Positions 55,003 through 62,940 of a stretch of DNA of 64,000 bases are shown one piece after another. The translations under genes and the position numbers were made by a program. The stretch is taken from assembly GCA_017620475.1 (NCBI GenBank), contig JAFZQI010000005.1, positions 1 through 64,000 on the forward strand, given 5' to 3'. The DNA is from Clostridiales bacterium (GTDB lineage Bacteria; Bacillota; Clostridia; Saccharofermentanales; Saccharofermentanaceae). The notes beneath the pieces were generated by a model. The model worked only from the letters and a program-made list of their open reading frames with translations. It ran no database searches and had not been told where the DNA came from. Position 1 is the first letter of the stretch; each line of letters opens with the position of its first letter.

Positions 55003-57336
55003 TCACTTCCCGGCCTTGGCATTACTCCATCCGCCATAGTAGACGACACCGTCCACGCGCTTATATGCACGTACCTTATAGTAGTCGCCTTTCTTACCGC
55101 TTGCATCCGTGTAGGTCAGTGTTCCTCCGAGAACACTTGCGACATAATCATATTTTCCTGTCGATGTGTTATACCGGTAAACGTTAAACCGGTCAGCACC
55201 GCTTGCCTTTGTCCAGGTAAGTGTCACACCCTTTCCGGACTTATAGCTTGCACTTTCCATAGAAGGTGTCGCCAGAGCGACTGCTACGCCGGCAGCGTAC
55301 TTACTGTACTGCGCCGTACCGCTCACCGTCTTCTTGGCCCGAACCATGTAATAGTAGCGTGTTCCGGCATGAAGTCCCGTATCGGAAGTGGACGTACCTG
55401 TCGTTGCTTTCACATACGTGTATGGACCGCCGGCGCTCGTTGCACGATAGATCTCATAGGACTGGGCGCCGCTTACTGCCGTCCAGGAAAGCGTCATCGT
55501 CACACCGCTCTTAGGAGAGACAGTCAGTTTCAGATCAGGAAGGACTGTCACTTTCGCCGCAGCGGAATATGATCCGTAAAGGGTCTGCCCATCAAATTTT
55601 GTGTACGGACGGACCTTATAGTAATAGGTCTTTCCTCCCTGCGCCGACTTATCCACATACTTCAGTGTCCCGCCGGTCACGCTGGCAAGGTAGCTGTACG
55701 TGCCGCTTGCGCTGTCGGAACGATAGATATTGTAACTGTTGTAGCGTATTACCTTATTCCACTTGATCTGCACGCCGGTATCCGTAGGTTCCGCTTTAGT
55801 GATCGTCGGTTTTGTACTGGGGAATTTGAATGTAACGGACGCATAACCACGAGGATTGATTTCTGAACTAGGCAGTGAATATGTTCCGGATATATTCGAC
55901 ATTTCAAATACACCCATATACAACTCATCATATGTCCCATAAAGGAACACATCAAATCTCCCATCTCTATCTATATCCAAGATACTTACTTCTTCGTTAT
56001 CACCAACCACATAATCTGAAAAATCAAATAAACCCCCTGCATAATTGATGAGATCTCGACATTCATCACTACAAAGAGCACTTCCGGACGAGAGATCGAC
56101 ATTAACGACCTGCGTGGGAAGAACAATCTTTGTCAACTGACTTGCGAAATCCGTTTTATGATCTGCATCAGATCCTTCAGCCGTATCTTCAGCGAGAATA
56201 TATACATAATACTCGGACCCGCATTTCGTAATATCCAAATCAGACGGGAATGTAAAAGTTGCGGTCCCACTGGAAGAAACCGTGCAATCAACAGCGTCAT
56301 AATAGACAATATTGGCACTGCTCGTATAGGAATAATATTTGTCGAGTATCAAAACCGAGATCCGGTCCGCTTTAGCCGCATTCTTTCCGCTAATGATATA
56401 TGGGAACGTAACCTGATTACCATTTACAACTATGTTTTGGTCTTTCGGAATAGAAATGGAAAGGTCCTCATCTCTCATTGTCAGTTTATATTCTGCTCCA
56501 AAGCCTTGCGAATCCGGTTCTTTTACCATAGTCGAAAAAATGACATGATTATGATCAACGTAAATCTTTGGCGACACACCAACTCCGGAAGAAGTGACAT
56601 CACAGCCGGCGATACTTCCATCGCTATTGATCACGCCCGCCTTTGATGTACTGTTTTTCACATCATTGATCAGCCACCAGGACGCGCTGTTTCCGTTCAG
56701 ATCTTTTTTCTGTCTGTACACGACAGAACCGGTTTTGATACCATATGAATAAGATGTATTAGAAGCATCTCTCACATCAGGAAGAGAAACTTTATCACCA
56801 TTTATAGCTACAGTATGATCAAAAAGAGCCAGCGTCTCTTCCGATACCACAAATGACTGATAATGATAGCCTTTTTTCAGTTCGCGCGATTCTGATTCCC
56901 ATTCAAGAAGATTGGCACTTTCCCGTGAAGAAAATGAACTATTGATGAATTCACCGTTTAAATAACTGCGAAGTTCGCTATTCTCCCAAACATTTGAATT
57001 ATCATCAAAATTATCATAAAAAAGGATACGGTCACTGTTCAAAAGCATCGACGTCTTTGTTTCGTTGCTTAATCTGGGACACAGTAAACGGAATTTCATG
57101 GGAGAGCCCTGGTAATTACCATACCATATGTAATCTCCCTTCCATTCGCTGCTGTCAGAATCAGGCTCGGAGCCGAAGCCCATATTATCGGAATCGAGCC
57201 ACGTATTTGTATCGTTCTTCGATGAGACATATGTCCGGCCTGCTCCCGAAGTCTTTACGATCGGAAGCAGCGGCAGGGTCATTGCAGCCGACAGAATAAC
57301 AGATCCGAGCCTTCTTACACACTTTTTTCCGATCAT
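55003..57336 (-). CDS. secreted protein with DUF6273-like domain and fibronectin-like modules
   Basis: 777 residues, start ATG at 57336 with AAGGAGG eight bases upstream. Residues 1-33 are a signal peptide. Residues about 60-275 match the DUF6273 type seen in clostridial surface proteins (IWYGNYQGSPMKFR, SELRSYLNGEFI, SWWLIND, VGVSPKIYVDH). About residue 455 has a calcium-loop-like DIDRDGRFDVF. From about residue 505 come three fibronectin-like modules: a type B-like one, a type A (SPKSGVTMTLSW) and a type B (SKASGADR-like TKASGADRFNVYR, ending VYYGGWS). These are the same module types as in the proteins at 1 and 18699. Surface role inferred. Confidence 0.85.
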   Translation of the reverse strand: MIGKKCVRRLGSVILSAAMTLPLLPIVKTSGAGRTYVSSKNDTNTWLDSDNMGFGSEPDSDSSEWKGDYIWYGNYQGSPMKFRLLCPRLSNETKTSMLLNSDRILFYDNFDDNSNVWENSELRSYLNGEFINSSFSSRESANLLEWESESRELKKGYHYQSFVVSEETLALFDHTVAINGDKVSLPDVRDASNTSYSYGIKTGSVVYRQKKDLNGNSASWWLINDVKNSTSKAGVINSDGSIAGCDVTSSGVGVSPKIYVDHNHVIFSTMVKEPDSQGFGAEYKLTMRDEDLSISIPKDQNIVVNGNQVTFPYIISGKNAAKADRISVLILDKYYSYTSSANIVYYDAVDCTVSSSGTATFTFPSDLDITKCGSEYYVYILAEDTAEGSDADHKTDFASQLTKIVLPTQVVNVDLSSGSALCSDECRDLINYAGGLFDFSDYVVGDNEEVSILDIDRDGRFDVFLYGTYDELYMGVFEMSNISGTYSLPSSEINPRGYASVTFKFPSTKPTITKAEPTDTGVQIKWNKVIRYNSYNIYRSDSASGTYSYLASVTGGTLKYVDKSAQGGKTYYYKVRPYTKFDGQTLYGSYSAAAKVTVLPDLKLTVSPKSGVTMTLSWTAVSGAQSYEIYRATSAGGPYTYVKATTGTSTSDTGLHAGTRYYYMVRAKKTVSGTAQYSKYAAGVAVALATPSMESASYKSGKGVTLTWTKASGADRFNVYRYNTSTGKYDYVASVLGGTLTYTDASGKKGDYYKVRAYKRVDGVVYYGGWSNAKAGK

Positions 57337-57356
57337 AATAGATCCTCCTTATATTA

Positions 57357-58358
57357 TTATTTCAAAGATTGCGCAAAACGATATGAGTCCTTACACATTG
57401 TCTCTAGATCATAGATAGCTTTCCAGCCGAGTTCACGCTCTGCCTTTGACGGATCAGAATAACATGTCGCGATATCTCCCGGTCTTCTTTCCATGATCTG
57501 ATACGGAATCGTGATATCGTTCGCTTTTTCAAAAGCATGCACGATATCCAGCACACTATAGCCGATTCCTGTTCCCAGATTATAGATATACACACCGGGA
57601 TCCATAGTAAAAGTTTTCATAACGGCAACATGACCTCTTGCCAGGTCGACAACATGGATATAGTCACGCACACCGGTTCCGTCCGGTGTATCATAATCAT
57701 TACCGAATACACGCAGGAACGGGAGTTTTCCAACCGCAACCTGCATGATATAAGGCATTAGATTATTAGGTACTCCGTTTGGTTCCTCTCCGATCAGTCC
57801 GCTTTCGTGTGCCCCGATCGGATTGAAGTAACGGAGAAGCACGACATGCCAGTCCGGATTGGCTTTCTGGAAATCACTCAGGATGCGTTCCTGCATCTTC
57901 TTTGTTTCACCGTATGGATTGGTCGTCTCACCTAATGGACATTCTTCCGTAATGGGATTGATTTCCGGGTTACCATATACGGTGGCTGACGAGGAGAAAA
58001 TCAATTTATTAACATCATGAGCCTGCATTACTTTCAGAAGGTTAAGCGTACCGCAGATGTTGTTGTAATAGTACTCCCAAGGCTTAGCAACGCTTTCTCC
58101 AACCGCTTTAAGTCCGGCAAAATGGATCACCGCATCAATCTGATTCTCATTGAAAACCGATTGAAGCTGTTCTTCAGAACACATGTCCGCACAATAAAAC
58201 TTCGGTTTCTTACCGGTAATACTGCAGATCTTATCAAGAGTGCTTTCGTTCGAATTACTTAAGTTATCAAAAGCGATGACATCGTGTCCTGCATTGATGA
58301 GTTCAACACATGTGTGGGAACCGATAAACCCGGTTCCGCCCGTTACAAGAATTACCAT
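57357..58358 (-). CDS. galE: UDP-glucose 4-epimerase
   Basis: 333 residues. It interconverts UDP-glucose and UDP-galactose with bound NAD. It has ILVTGGTGFIGSHTCVELINAGHDV, VIHFAGLKAVGESV, FSSSATVYG, the NPYGETK active site (YxxxK) and LLRYFNPIGAHESGLIGEEPNG. All are classic GalE features and length is normal. It lies between a lipoprotein gene and the secreted-protein gene, 20-21 bases from each, in a likely three-gene operon. Confidence 0.95.
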   Translation of the reverse strand: MVILVTGGTGFIGSHTCVELINAGHDVIAFDNLSNSNESTLDKICSITGKKPKFYCADMCSEEQLQSVFNENQIDAVIHFAGLKAVGESVAKPWEYYYNNICGTLNLLKVMQAHDVNKLIFSSSATVYGNPEINPITEECPLGETTNPYGETKKMQERILSDFQKANPDWHVVLLRYFNPIGAHESGLIGEEPNGVPNNLMPYIMQVAVGKLPFLRVFGNDYDTPDGTGVRDYIHVVDLARGHVAVMKTFTMDPGVYIYNLGTGIGYSVLDIVHAFEKANDITIPYQIMERRPGDIATCYSDPSKAERELGWKAIYDLETMCKDSYRFAQSLK

Positions 58359-58379
58359 AATAGTCTCCTTTCGTTACGA

Positions 58380-60224
58380 TCAGCTATCAGCGATTCGCTG
58401 ATCAAGTTCTCTTTGCATATCATCAAGGAACGCTTGCGGATTACAAGCTTCATATTCTTTAAGATACTGCTTCCAAGCTGAATCGAAGTCAGACGCCTTA
58501 ACAATTTCCGGAAGCGATTTCAGCTTAAGTTCTTTAATGTCCGCAAATGCTTTTCCGGAATCCGTTTTAAAGCTCAGATTGTTGGAATATGTATATAGCG
58601 GGAACCACGGACCGTTCTCTTCAACTTCTGAACCGAGAAAATCCACATACGAATCAAAACCATATGCGTCAAAGCAATTGATCAGCGGATCAGAATAGTT
58701 AATGAAGATTTCGCTGATCTGATCATCAGGGAGCATGGCATTTAATCCGTCTTTGGATGTGCCTTTATACTTCGGAAGATAATAATACTGGCAAACATGA
58801 CTTGCTTTATAGGACGGATCATTCCAGTTAACGCGCATATCATCCAAACGATAGAAATATCCGGATGGATTGACGATATAATCATCTCCTTCGATTCCCC
58901 AGAAACGATGATTCAGAATATCCTGGTCCAATATACGGTTCAGGAATGTAAAGGCGGCATTTGGATCTTTACAGGCTGTAGTTACGGAAAGTCCGCTTGA
59001 TACATCAATTGAAATACCATAACTGTGCCATCGGTTCTCCATGCCCTTCTCAATTGTAAGACCCAAAGGGACATAGTCATATCCAAGTTCACCGTAACCG
59101 TTCTGACCGAATACATATCCGATGTTATAAGTAAAATCCCACCACATATCGCACATGCCGAGAACCGCGCCGCTTTGAAGTTTAGCTATATATGCATCGT
59201 AATCCATGTCGGCAAACCCGGGATCGACTATCCCCTTCTGATACTCTTCATTCAATATCCGGAAATACTTCATGGCAGTATCCGAAACATTACAGTCTAC
59301 GACCTTCGGTGAAGAATAGTCTTGCTTATTTACACCTACAGGACCATCGTCAGCATATCCATCCAGAAGAATTGGTGCATGCTCAATGCAGAAGTTTCTC
59401 CAATCCTCACAAAGCATGGTGTAAGGAATGATCGGCGTACCATCGATGTTTTCCGAATGCTCCGCATAATACCTTTCCAAAAGATCGAAATACTCGTCCA
59501 GTGTCTCGATCTTCGGATACCCTGCCCACTCAAGGACCCGGACCTGGATCCAGAATGCGAGTTCGTCGTGGCATTGTGTACGATCTTCTCCATAACGCGG
59601 AGCATTTACATCTGCCCAATAAATATGTCCATCATCCTGTCGAAACAGTTCCCACTGTTTATCTGTATACAAATCGCGAAGATTTTGATACTCGGGGTCA
59701 GCAAGATATTCGTCCCAAGGCACTAATAATCCCTGATCATAAAATAGCTCAGAACGTCCTGAAAAAGTATAGACCAGATCCGGGATTTCACCGGCCGCAA
59801 TCATTGCCTTAATAAGTTCATCCGAATCCACATTCGAATCAAGATACTTCTCCTTAACTCTTACCCCTGTATAATCTGCAATCTTCTGCTGAATCACATT
59901 ATCAGGATCCAGTTCGCCATCGTAATTATATGTAGCAATAAACATCGTAAGTTCAGTAGAACCATCTGCATTTGGTCCGGAACCGGGATCGGACGGCGCA
60001 GAAGTATCTGTGGGATCAGAAAAATCAGATGAAGATGCATCGGAACCGGAATCGATCGTGGGTTTCTCAGATGGCTCCGATGTATTGACCGTTGAAGATT
60101 CTTCCGTCTTTTCTGTTTTCTTTACTTTCTTTTTCTTTTTGGCCGTTGTCTCATCAGAGTGACAGCCGCAAACAAATGAAAGCATAAGTATCGCCGCGAT
60201 GATGCGGATAGTCTTGTTTTTCAT
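58380..60224 (-). CDS. extracellular solute-binding lipoprotein (ABC sugar type)
   Basis: About 614 residues. Residues 1-20 are a lipoprotein signal (IIAAILMLSFVCGC; the lipid Cys is probably the last one), then Lys-rich and Ser/Thr/Asp/Pro-rich linkers to about residue 85. The rest resembles LipO-type carbohydrate-binding proteins: PDLVYTFSGRSELFYDQGLLVPWDEYL, YPKIETLDEYFDLLERYY, and CDMWWDFTYNIG. No ABC permease or ATPase gene is nearby, so its partners lie elsewhere. ATG at 60224 is preferred, with GGAGGA five to seven bases upstream. It follows the promoter at 60252. Confidence 0.85.
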   Translation of the reverse strand: MKNKTIRIIAAILMLSFVCGCHSDETTAKKKKKVKKTEKTEESSTVNTSEPSEKPTIDSGSDASSSDFSDPTDTSAPSDPGSGPNADGSTELTMFIATYNYDGELDPDNVIQQKIADYTGVRVKEKYLDSNVDSDELIKAMIAAGEIPDLVYTFSGRSELFYDQGLLVPWDEYLADPEYQNLRDLYTDKQWELFRQDDGHIYWADVNAPRYGEDRTQCHDELAFWIQVRVLEWAGYPKIETLDEYFDLLERYYAEHSENIDGTPIIPYTMLCEDWRNFCIEHAPILLDGYADDGPVGVNKQDYSSPKVVDCNVSDTAMKYFRILNEEYQKGIVDPGFADMDYDAYIAKLQSGAVLGMCDMWWDFTYNIGYVFGQNGYGELGYDYVPLGLTIEKGMENRWHSYGISIDVSSGLSVTTACKDPNAAFTFLNRILDQDILNHRFWGIEGDDYIVNPSGYFYRLDDMRVNWNDPSYKASHVCQYYYLPKYKGTSKDGLNAMLPDDQISEIFINYSDPLINCFDAYGFDSYVDFLGSEVEENGPWFPLYTYSNNLSFKTDSGKAFADIKELKLKSLPEIVKASDFDSAWKQYLKEYEACNPQAFLDDMQRELDQRIADS

Positions 60225-60251
60225 ATGTTCCTCCATTCCTGTTTACAGAAA

Positions 60252-60280
60252 ATTATACAAAAAAAGAACTCTTATGTAAA
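60252..60280 (-). promoter_or_regulatory. promoter of the lipoprotein-galE operon
   Basis: Minus-strand -35 TTTACA (five of six), 17-base spacer, perfect -10 TATAAT, start near 60245. The -35 box lies in the loop and 3' arm edge of the tRNA-Tyr terminator and the spacer contains its T run, so the two signals share the same bases. Confidence 0.6.
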
Positions 60281-60298
60281 ACTTACATAAGAGTTCTT
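60258..60298 (-). terminator. terminator of the tRNA-Met/tRNA-Tyr transcript
   Basis: A perfect 16-base inverted repeat, AAGAACTCTTATGTAA and its complement around three bases, is followed on the minus strand by seven T residues. It begins two to three bases after the tRNA-Tyr CCA end. Confidence 0.88.
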
Positions 60299-60300
60299 CA

Positions 60301-60385
60301 TGGTGGGAGAAGGTGGATTCGAACCACCGAAGTCGGTGACAACAGATTTACAGTCTGCCCCCTTTGGCCGCTCGGGAATTCTCCC
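60301..60385 (-). tRNA. tRNA-Tyr (anticodon GTA)
   Basis: 85 bases with encoded CCA. Acceptor GGGAGAA with TTCTCCC, anticodon loop CTGTAAA on a five-pair stem, long variable arm typical of bacterial tRNA-Tyr. It is the second gene after tRNA-Met in one transcript. Confidence 0.96.
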
Positions 60386-60417
60386 TCGATATATATTAGA
60401 TTGTGTTGGCTTCAATT

Positions 60418-60494
60418 TGGTGGGCCTTCAGGGACTCGAACCCAAGACCGACCGGTTATGAGCCGGTTGCTCTAACCAACTGAGCTAAAGGCCC
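60418..60494 (-). tRNA. tRNA-Met (anticodon CAT, elongator type)
   Basis: 77 bases with encoded CCA. Acceptor GGGCCTT with AAGGCCC, loop CTCATAA on the stem ACCGG/CCGGT. The three G:C pairs typical of initiator tRNA are absent, so it is not the initiator. A tRNA-Ile2 (lysidine-modified CAT) cannot be fully excluded by eye. Confidence 0.88.
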
Positions 60495-60535
60495 GCTTGT
60501 TTGAGTTTGTACCCATATCTCAAAGCGCAAGAAAG

Positions 60536-60564
60536 ATTATAGCGATAATCCGACAATACGTCAA
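60536..60564 (-). promoter_or_regulatory. promoter of the tRNA-Met/tRNA-Tyr transcript
   Basis: Minus-strand -35 TTGACG, 17-base spacer, perfect -10 TATAAT, about 40 bases before tRNA-Met. A strong near-consensus promoter. Confidence 0.85.
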
Positions 60565-60614
60565 CACCTTTTCGGAAAATAAGAACAAATCAGAATCGAT
60601 CGCATTCCGTCTGC

Positions 60615-60668
60615 TCGAAAAGAACTGCCCGTCACATCTTCCTTCTTATGGAGAAAAGCGACGGGCAG
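60615..60668 (-). terminator. probable terminator after asd
   Basis: Minus-strand CTGCCCGTC and GACGGGCAG are perfect 9-base arms around about 26 bases that can fold further, followed by TTCTTTT. It begins about 20 bases after the asd stop. Confidence 0.65.
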
Positions 60669-60687
60669 CTGATTGCGAGAGTAAAGC

Positions 60688-61776
60688 TTATTCGTCTTTT
60701 GCGCTAAGATAACCCTTCTTATAAAGAAGCTCAGCGGTCAGCATCGCACCACCTGCAGCACCGCGCAGGGTATTGTGCGACAGACAGGTAAACTTGTAAT
60801 CGAAGATCGGATCTTCACGAAGACGGCCGATCGATACGCCCATGCCACCTTCATACTTGGCATCCAGCGCAGGCTGAGGACGATTATCCTCTTCAATGTA
60901 CTGGAGGAACTGCTTCGGAGCATGCGGAAGATCAAGTTCCTGAGGAGCGCCCTTATAATTCTTCCATGCCTCGAGCATTTCTTCATTAGTAGGCTTTCTG
61001 TCGAACTTAACGGAAACTGCAGCGGTATGTCCTTCCTGAACGGCTACACGATAGCACTGAGCTGAAATGACAGGCGCTTCAGCCTTAACGATTTCGTTGC
61101 CCTCAATATGGCCCCATACCTTAAGCGGTTCCTGTTCACTCTTTTCTTCCTCGCCGCCGATATACGGAATCATATTTCCAACCATCTCCGGCCAATCCTT
61201 GAATGTCTTACCTGCACCGGAGATCGCCTGATAAGTACATACGTTGATGTACTTGATCCCGAAACCGAGAAGCGGTGTAAGCGCAGGAACATAGCTCTGG
61301 ATCGAACAATTCGGCTTTACTGCGATAAATCCACGCTTGGTACCCAGACGTTCACGCTGCTTTTCAATAATGGCTGCATGATCGGAATTGATCTCCGGAA
61401 CCATCATCGGAACATCAGAAGTCCATCTGTGAGCAGAATTGTTCGAGATAACCGGAGTTTCAAGCTTAGCAATCTTCTCTTCGAGAGCTCGGATCTCATC
61501 CTTCTTCATATCTACAGCGCAGAAAACAAAGTCTACTTTCTTGCAAACTTCTTCAATATTCTCCGTACTCTCCACAATCATATCCTTTACATATGAAGGC
61601 ATCTCACAATCGATCTTCCATCTTCCTTCAACCGCCTCAGCATACGGCTTGCCTGCTGATCTCGGTGAAGCAACTACTGCTACACATTCAAACCAGGGAT
61701 GGTCATCAAGTAATGAAATAAATCTTTGTCCTACATAACCGGTAGCGCCAATCACGCCTGCTCTTAACTTTGCCAT
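60688..61776 (-). CDS. asd: aspartate-semialdehyde dehydrogenase
   Basis: About 362 residues. It reduces aspartyl phosphate to aspartate semialdehyde with NADPH, feeding lysine, threonine, methionine and diaminopimelate synthesis. N-terminal AGVIGATGYVGQRFISLL is the nucleotide fold; the nucleophile Cys is in VKPNCSIQSYVPAL and the substrate site in CTYQAISGAGKTF. The sequence resembles the fungal/archaeal-type branch of the family. The second of two close ATGs (61776) is seven bases from GAGG and is preferred over 61782. It is transcribed alone from the promoter at 61831. Confidence 0.94.
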   Translation of the reverse strand: MAKLRAGVIGATGYVGQRFISLLDDHPWFECVAVVASPRSAGKPYAEAVEGRWKIDCEMPSYVKDMIVESTENIEEVCKKVDFVFCAVDMKKDEIRALEEKIAKLETPVISNNSAHRWTSDVPMMVPEINSDHAAIIEKQRERLGTKRGFIAVKPNCSIQSYVPALTPLLGFGIKYINVCTYQAISGAGKTFKDWPEMVGNMIPYIGGEEEKSEQEPLKVWGHIEGNEIVKAEAPVISAQCYRVAVQEGHTAAVSVKFDRKPTNEEMLEAWKNYKGAPQELDLPHAPKQFLQYIEEDNRPQPALDAKYEGGMGVSIGRLREDPIFDYKFTCLSHNTLRGAAGGAMLTAELLYKKGYLSAKDE

Positions 61777-61830
61777 ATTCATTCCTCTTTCGTTGTCCAC
61801 GTACGGCGGACATTTGTCTTTCATGGGTGT

Positions 61831-61859
61831 ATTATAGCGCAACATATTTAGGAAAGCAA
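61831..61859 (-). promoter_or_regulatory. promoter of asd
   Basis: Minus-strand -35 TTGCTT, 17-base spacer, perfect -10 TATAAT. The 5' leader of about 50 bases holds a small TGTCC/GGACA hairpin but no recognisable riboswitch. Confidence 0.65.
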
Positions 61860-61925
61860 GTTCTTTTCGAGTATTTTATGATACTATTGGTTTAAAGTAT
61901 TGTTTTGTTTAATCAGGAGCATGAT

Positions 61926-62930
61926 ATGAGTCGGCCTAAAGGTAAATCTTCCGGAGATGAAGCTACATTCCCTATCCTTGAACAGTATCTCCGCTATATG
62001 CAGGCTGTTCAGGAGAAATCGCCTTTAACGATAAAAGAATACAAGTACGATCTTATCCTTCTTTTCCGCTTTCTGAAATTGGACCGCGGAATGGTTAGCC
62101 TTTCTGATGAAATCAAGTTTGAAGACATCTGCATAAATGATATCGACGAGAAATTTCTAAATAGCATTACATCTGATGATCTTTTTGCATTTATGATCTA
62201 TCTTTCCCGCGAAAGGAAAGCTTCCCCTTCTACCCGCGCCCGTAAAGTTGCAACTATCAAATCGTTTTTCAAATACCTCTTCCAAAAGAAAAGGATTGTC
62301 AAAGATGATCCCTCCTATGATTTGGAGACTCCGCGCCGTCCCAAACGGTTGCCGAAATACCTAAACCTCGAGCAAAGCATGAATCTGCTTGACGCTGCTG
62401 AACATGCTGATTCTCAATTTGCTTCAAGGGATTACTGCATCGTTACTCTTTTCCTTAATTGCGGAATGCGTCTATCCGAGCTTCGCGGTATCAACTTATC
62501 TGATATATCCGATGATACTTTACGCGTGGTCGGAAAAGGCAACAAAGAGCGTACCATATACCTGAACGAGGCTTGCATTCGTGCGCTTTCCGATTACTAT
62601 CCCGAGCGCGATTCAATGAAGAAAAAGGATAAAGAAGCCCTTTTCCTGAGTAGTCGGGGCACAAGGATCAGTGCACCGATGATACAGAATATCATCAAGC
62701 GTTTATTTGCGGCATCCGGAATCGATGCTTCTTCCTATTCCGTACATAAGCTGCGACATACATGCGCGACTCTTATGTATAAGTACGGTCAGGTTGATAT
62801 ACGCACATTACAAACGATCCTTGGTCATCAAAGCGTAGCAACAACGCAAATCTATACTCATGTGGACGAAGATTCCCTACACGATGCTGTTTCGAAGAAT
62901 CCTCTGGCCGGCGTAAAGAAGGAAGACTGA
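61926..62930 (+). CDS. tyrosine recombinase, XerC/XerD-like
   Basis: 334 residues from the ATG at 61926, which has CAGGAG six to seven bases upstream. The N-terminal SAM-like core-binding domain (about residues 15-150) has LTIKEYKYDLILLFRFL. The catalytic domain shows all residues: Arg in NCGMRLSELRGI, Lys in VVGKGNKERTIYL, HKLRHTCATLMY, LGHQSVATTQIYTHV with the Tyr nucleophile. It is some 35 residues longer than typical Xer, with an acidic insert near residues 55-80. It is divergent from asd, and there are no phage or transposon genes nearby, so it is probably a housekeeping Xer protein and not a phage integrase. Confidence 0.9.
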   Translation: MSRPKGKSSGDEATFPILEQYLRYMQAVQEKSPLTIKEYKYDLILLFRFLKLDRGMVSLSDEIKFEDICINDIDEKFLNSITSDDLFAFMIYLSRERKASPSTRARKVATIKSFFKYLFQKKRIVKDDPSYDLETPRRPKRLPKYLNLEQSMNLLDAAEHADSQFASRDYCIVTLFLNCGMRLSELRGINLSDISDDTLRVVGKGNKERTIYLNEACIRALSDYYPERDSMKKKDKEALFLSSRGTRISAPMIQNIIKRLFAASGIDASSYSVHKLRHTCATLMYKYGQVDIRTLQTILGHQSVATTQIYTHVDEDSLHDAVSKNPLAGVKKED

Positions 62931-62940
62931 TTCATTTCAC

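Noticed and set aside
60418..60494. Initiator tRNA-Met or tRNA-Ile2 for the CAT tRNA
   Set aside because: The G:C triplet of initiators is absent from the anticodon stem. Ile2 is not fully excluded, but elongator Met is the simpler reading.
61777..61925. Lysine riboswitch or T-box in front of asd
   Set aside because: The leader is only about 50 bases and shows just a small hairpin.
61926..62930. Phage or mobile-element integrase
   Set aside because: No attachment-site repeats, no phage or conjugation genes, and flanking genes are housekeeping or surface genes.
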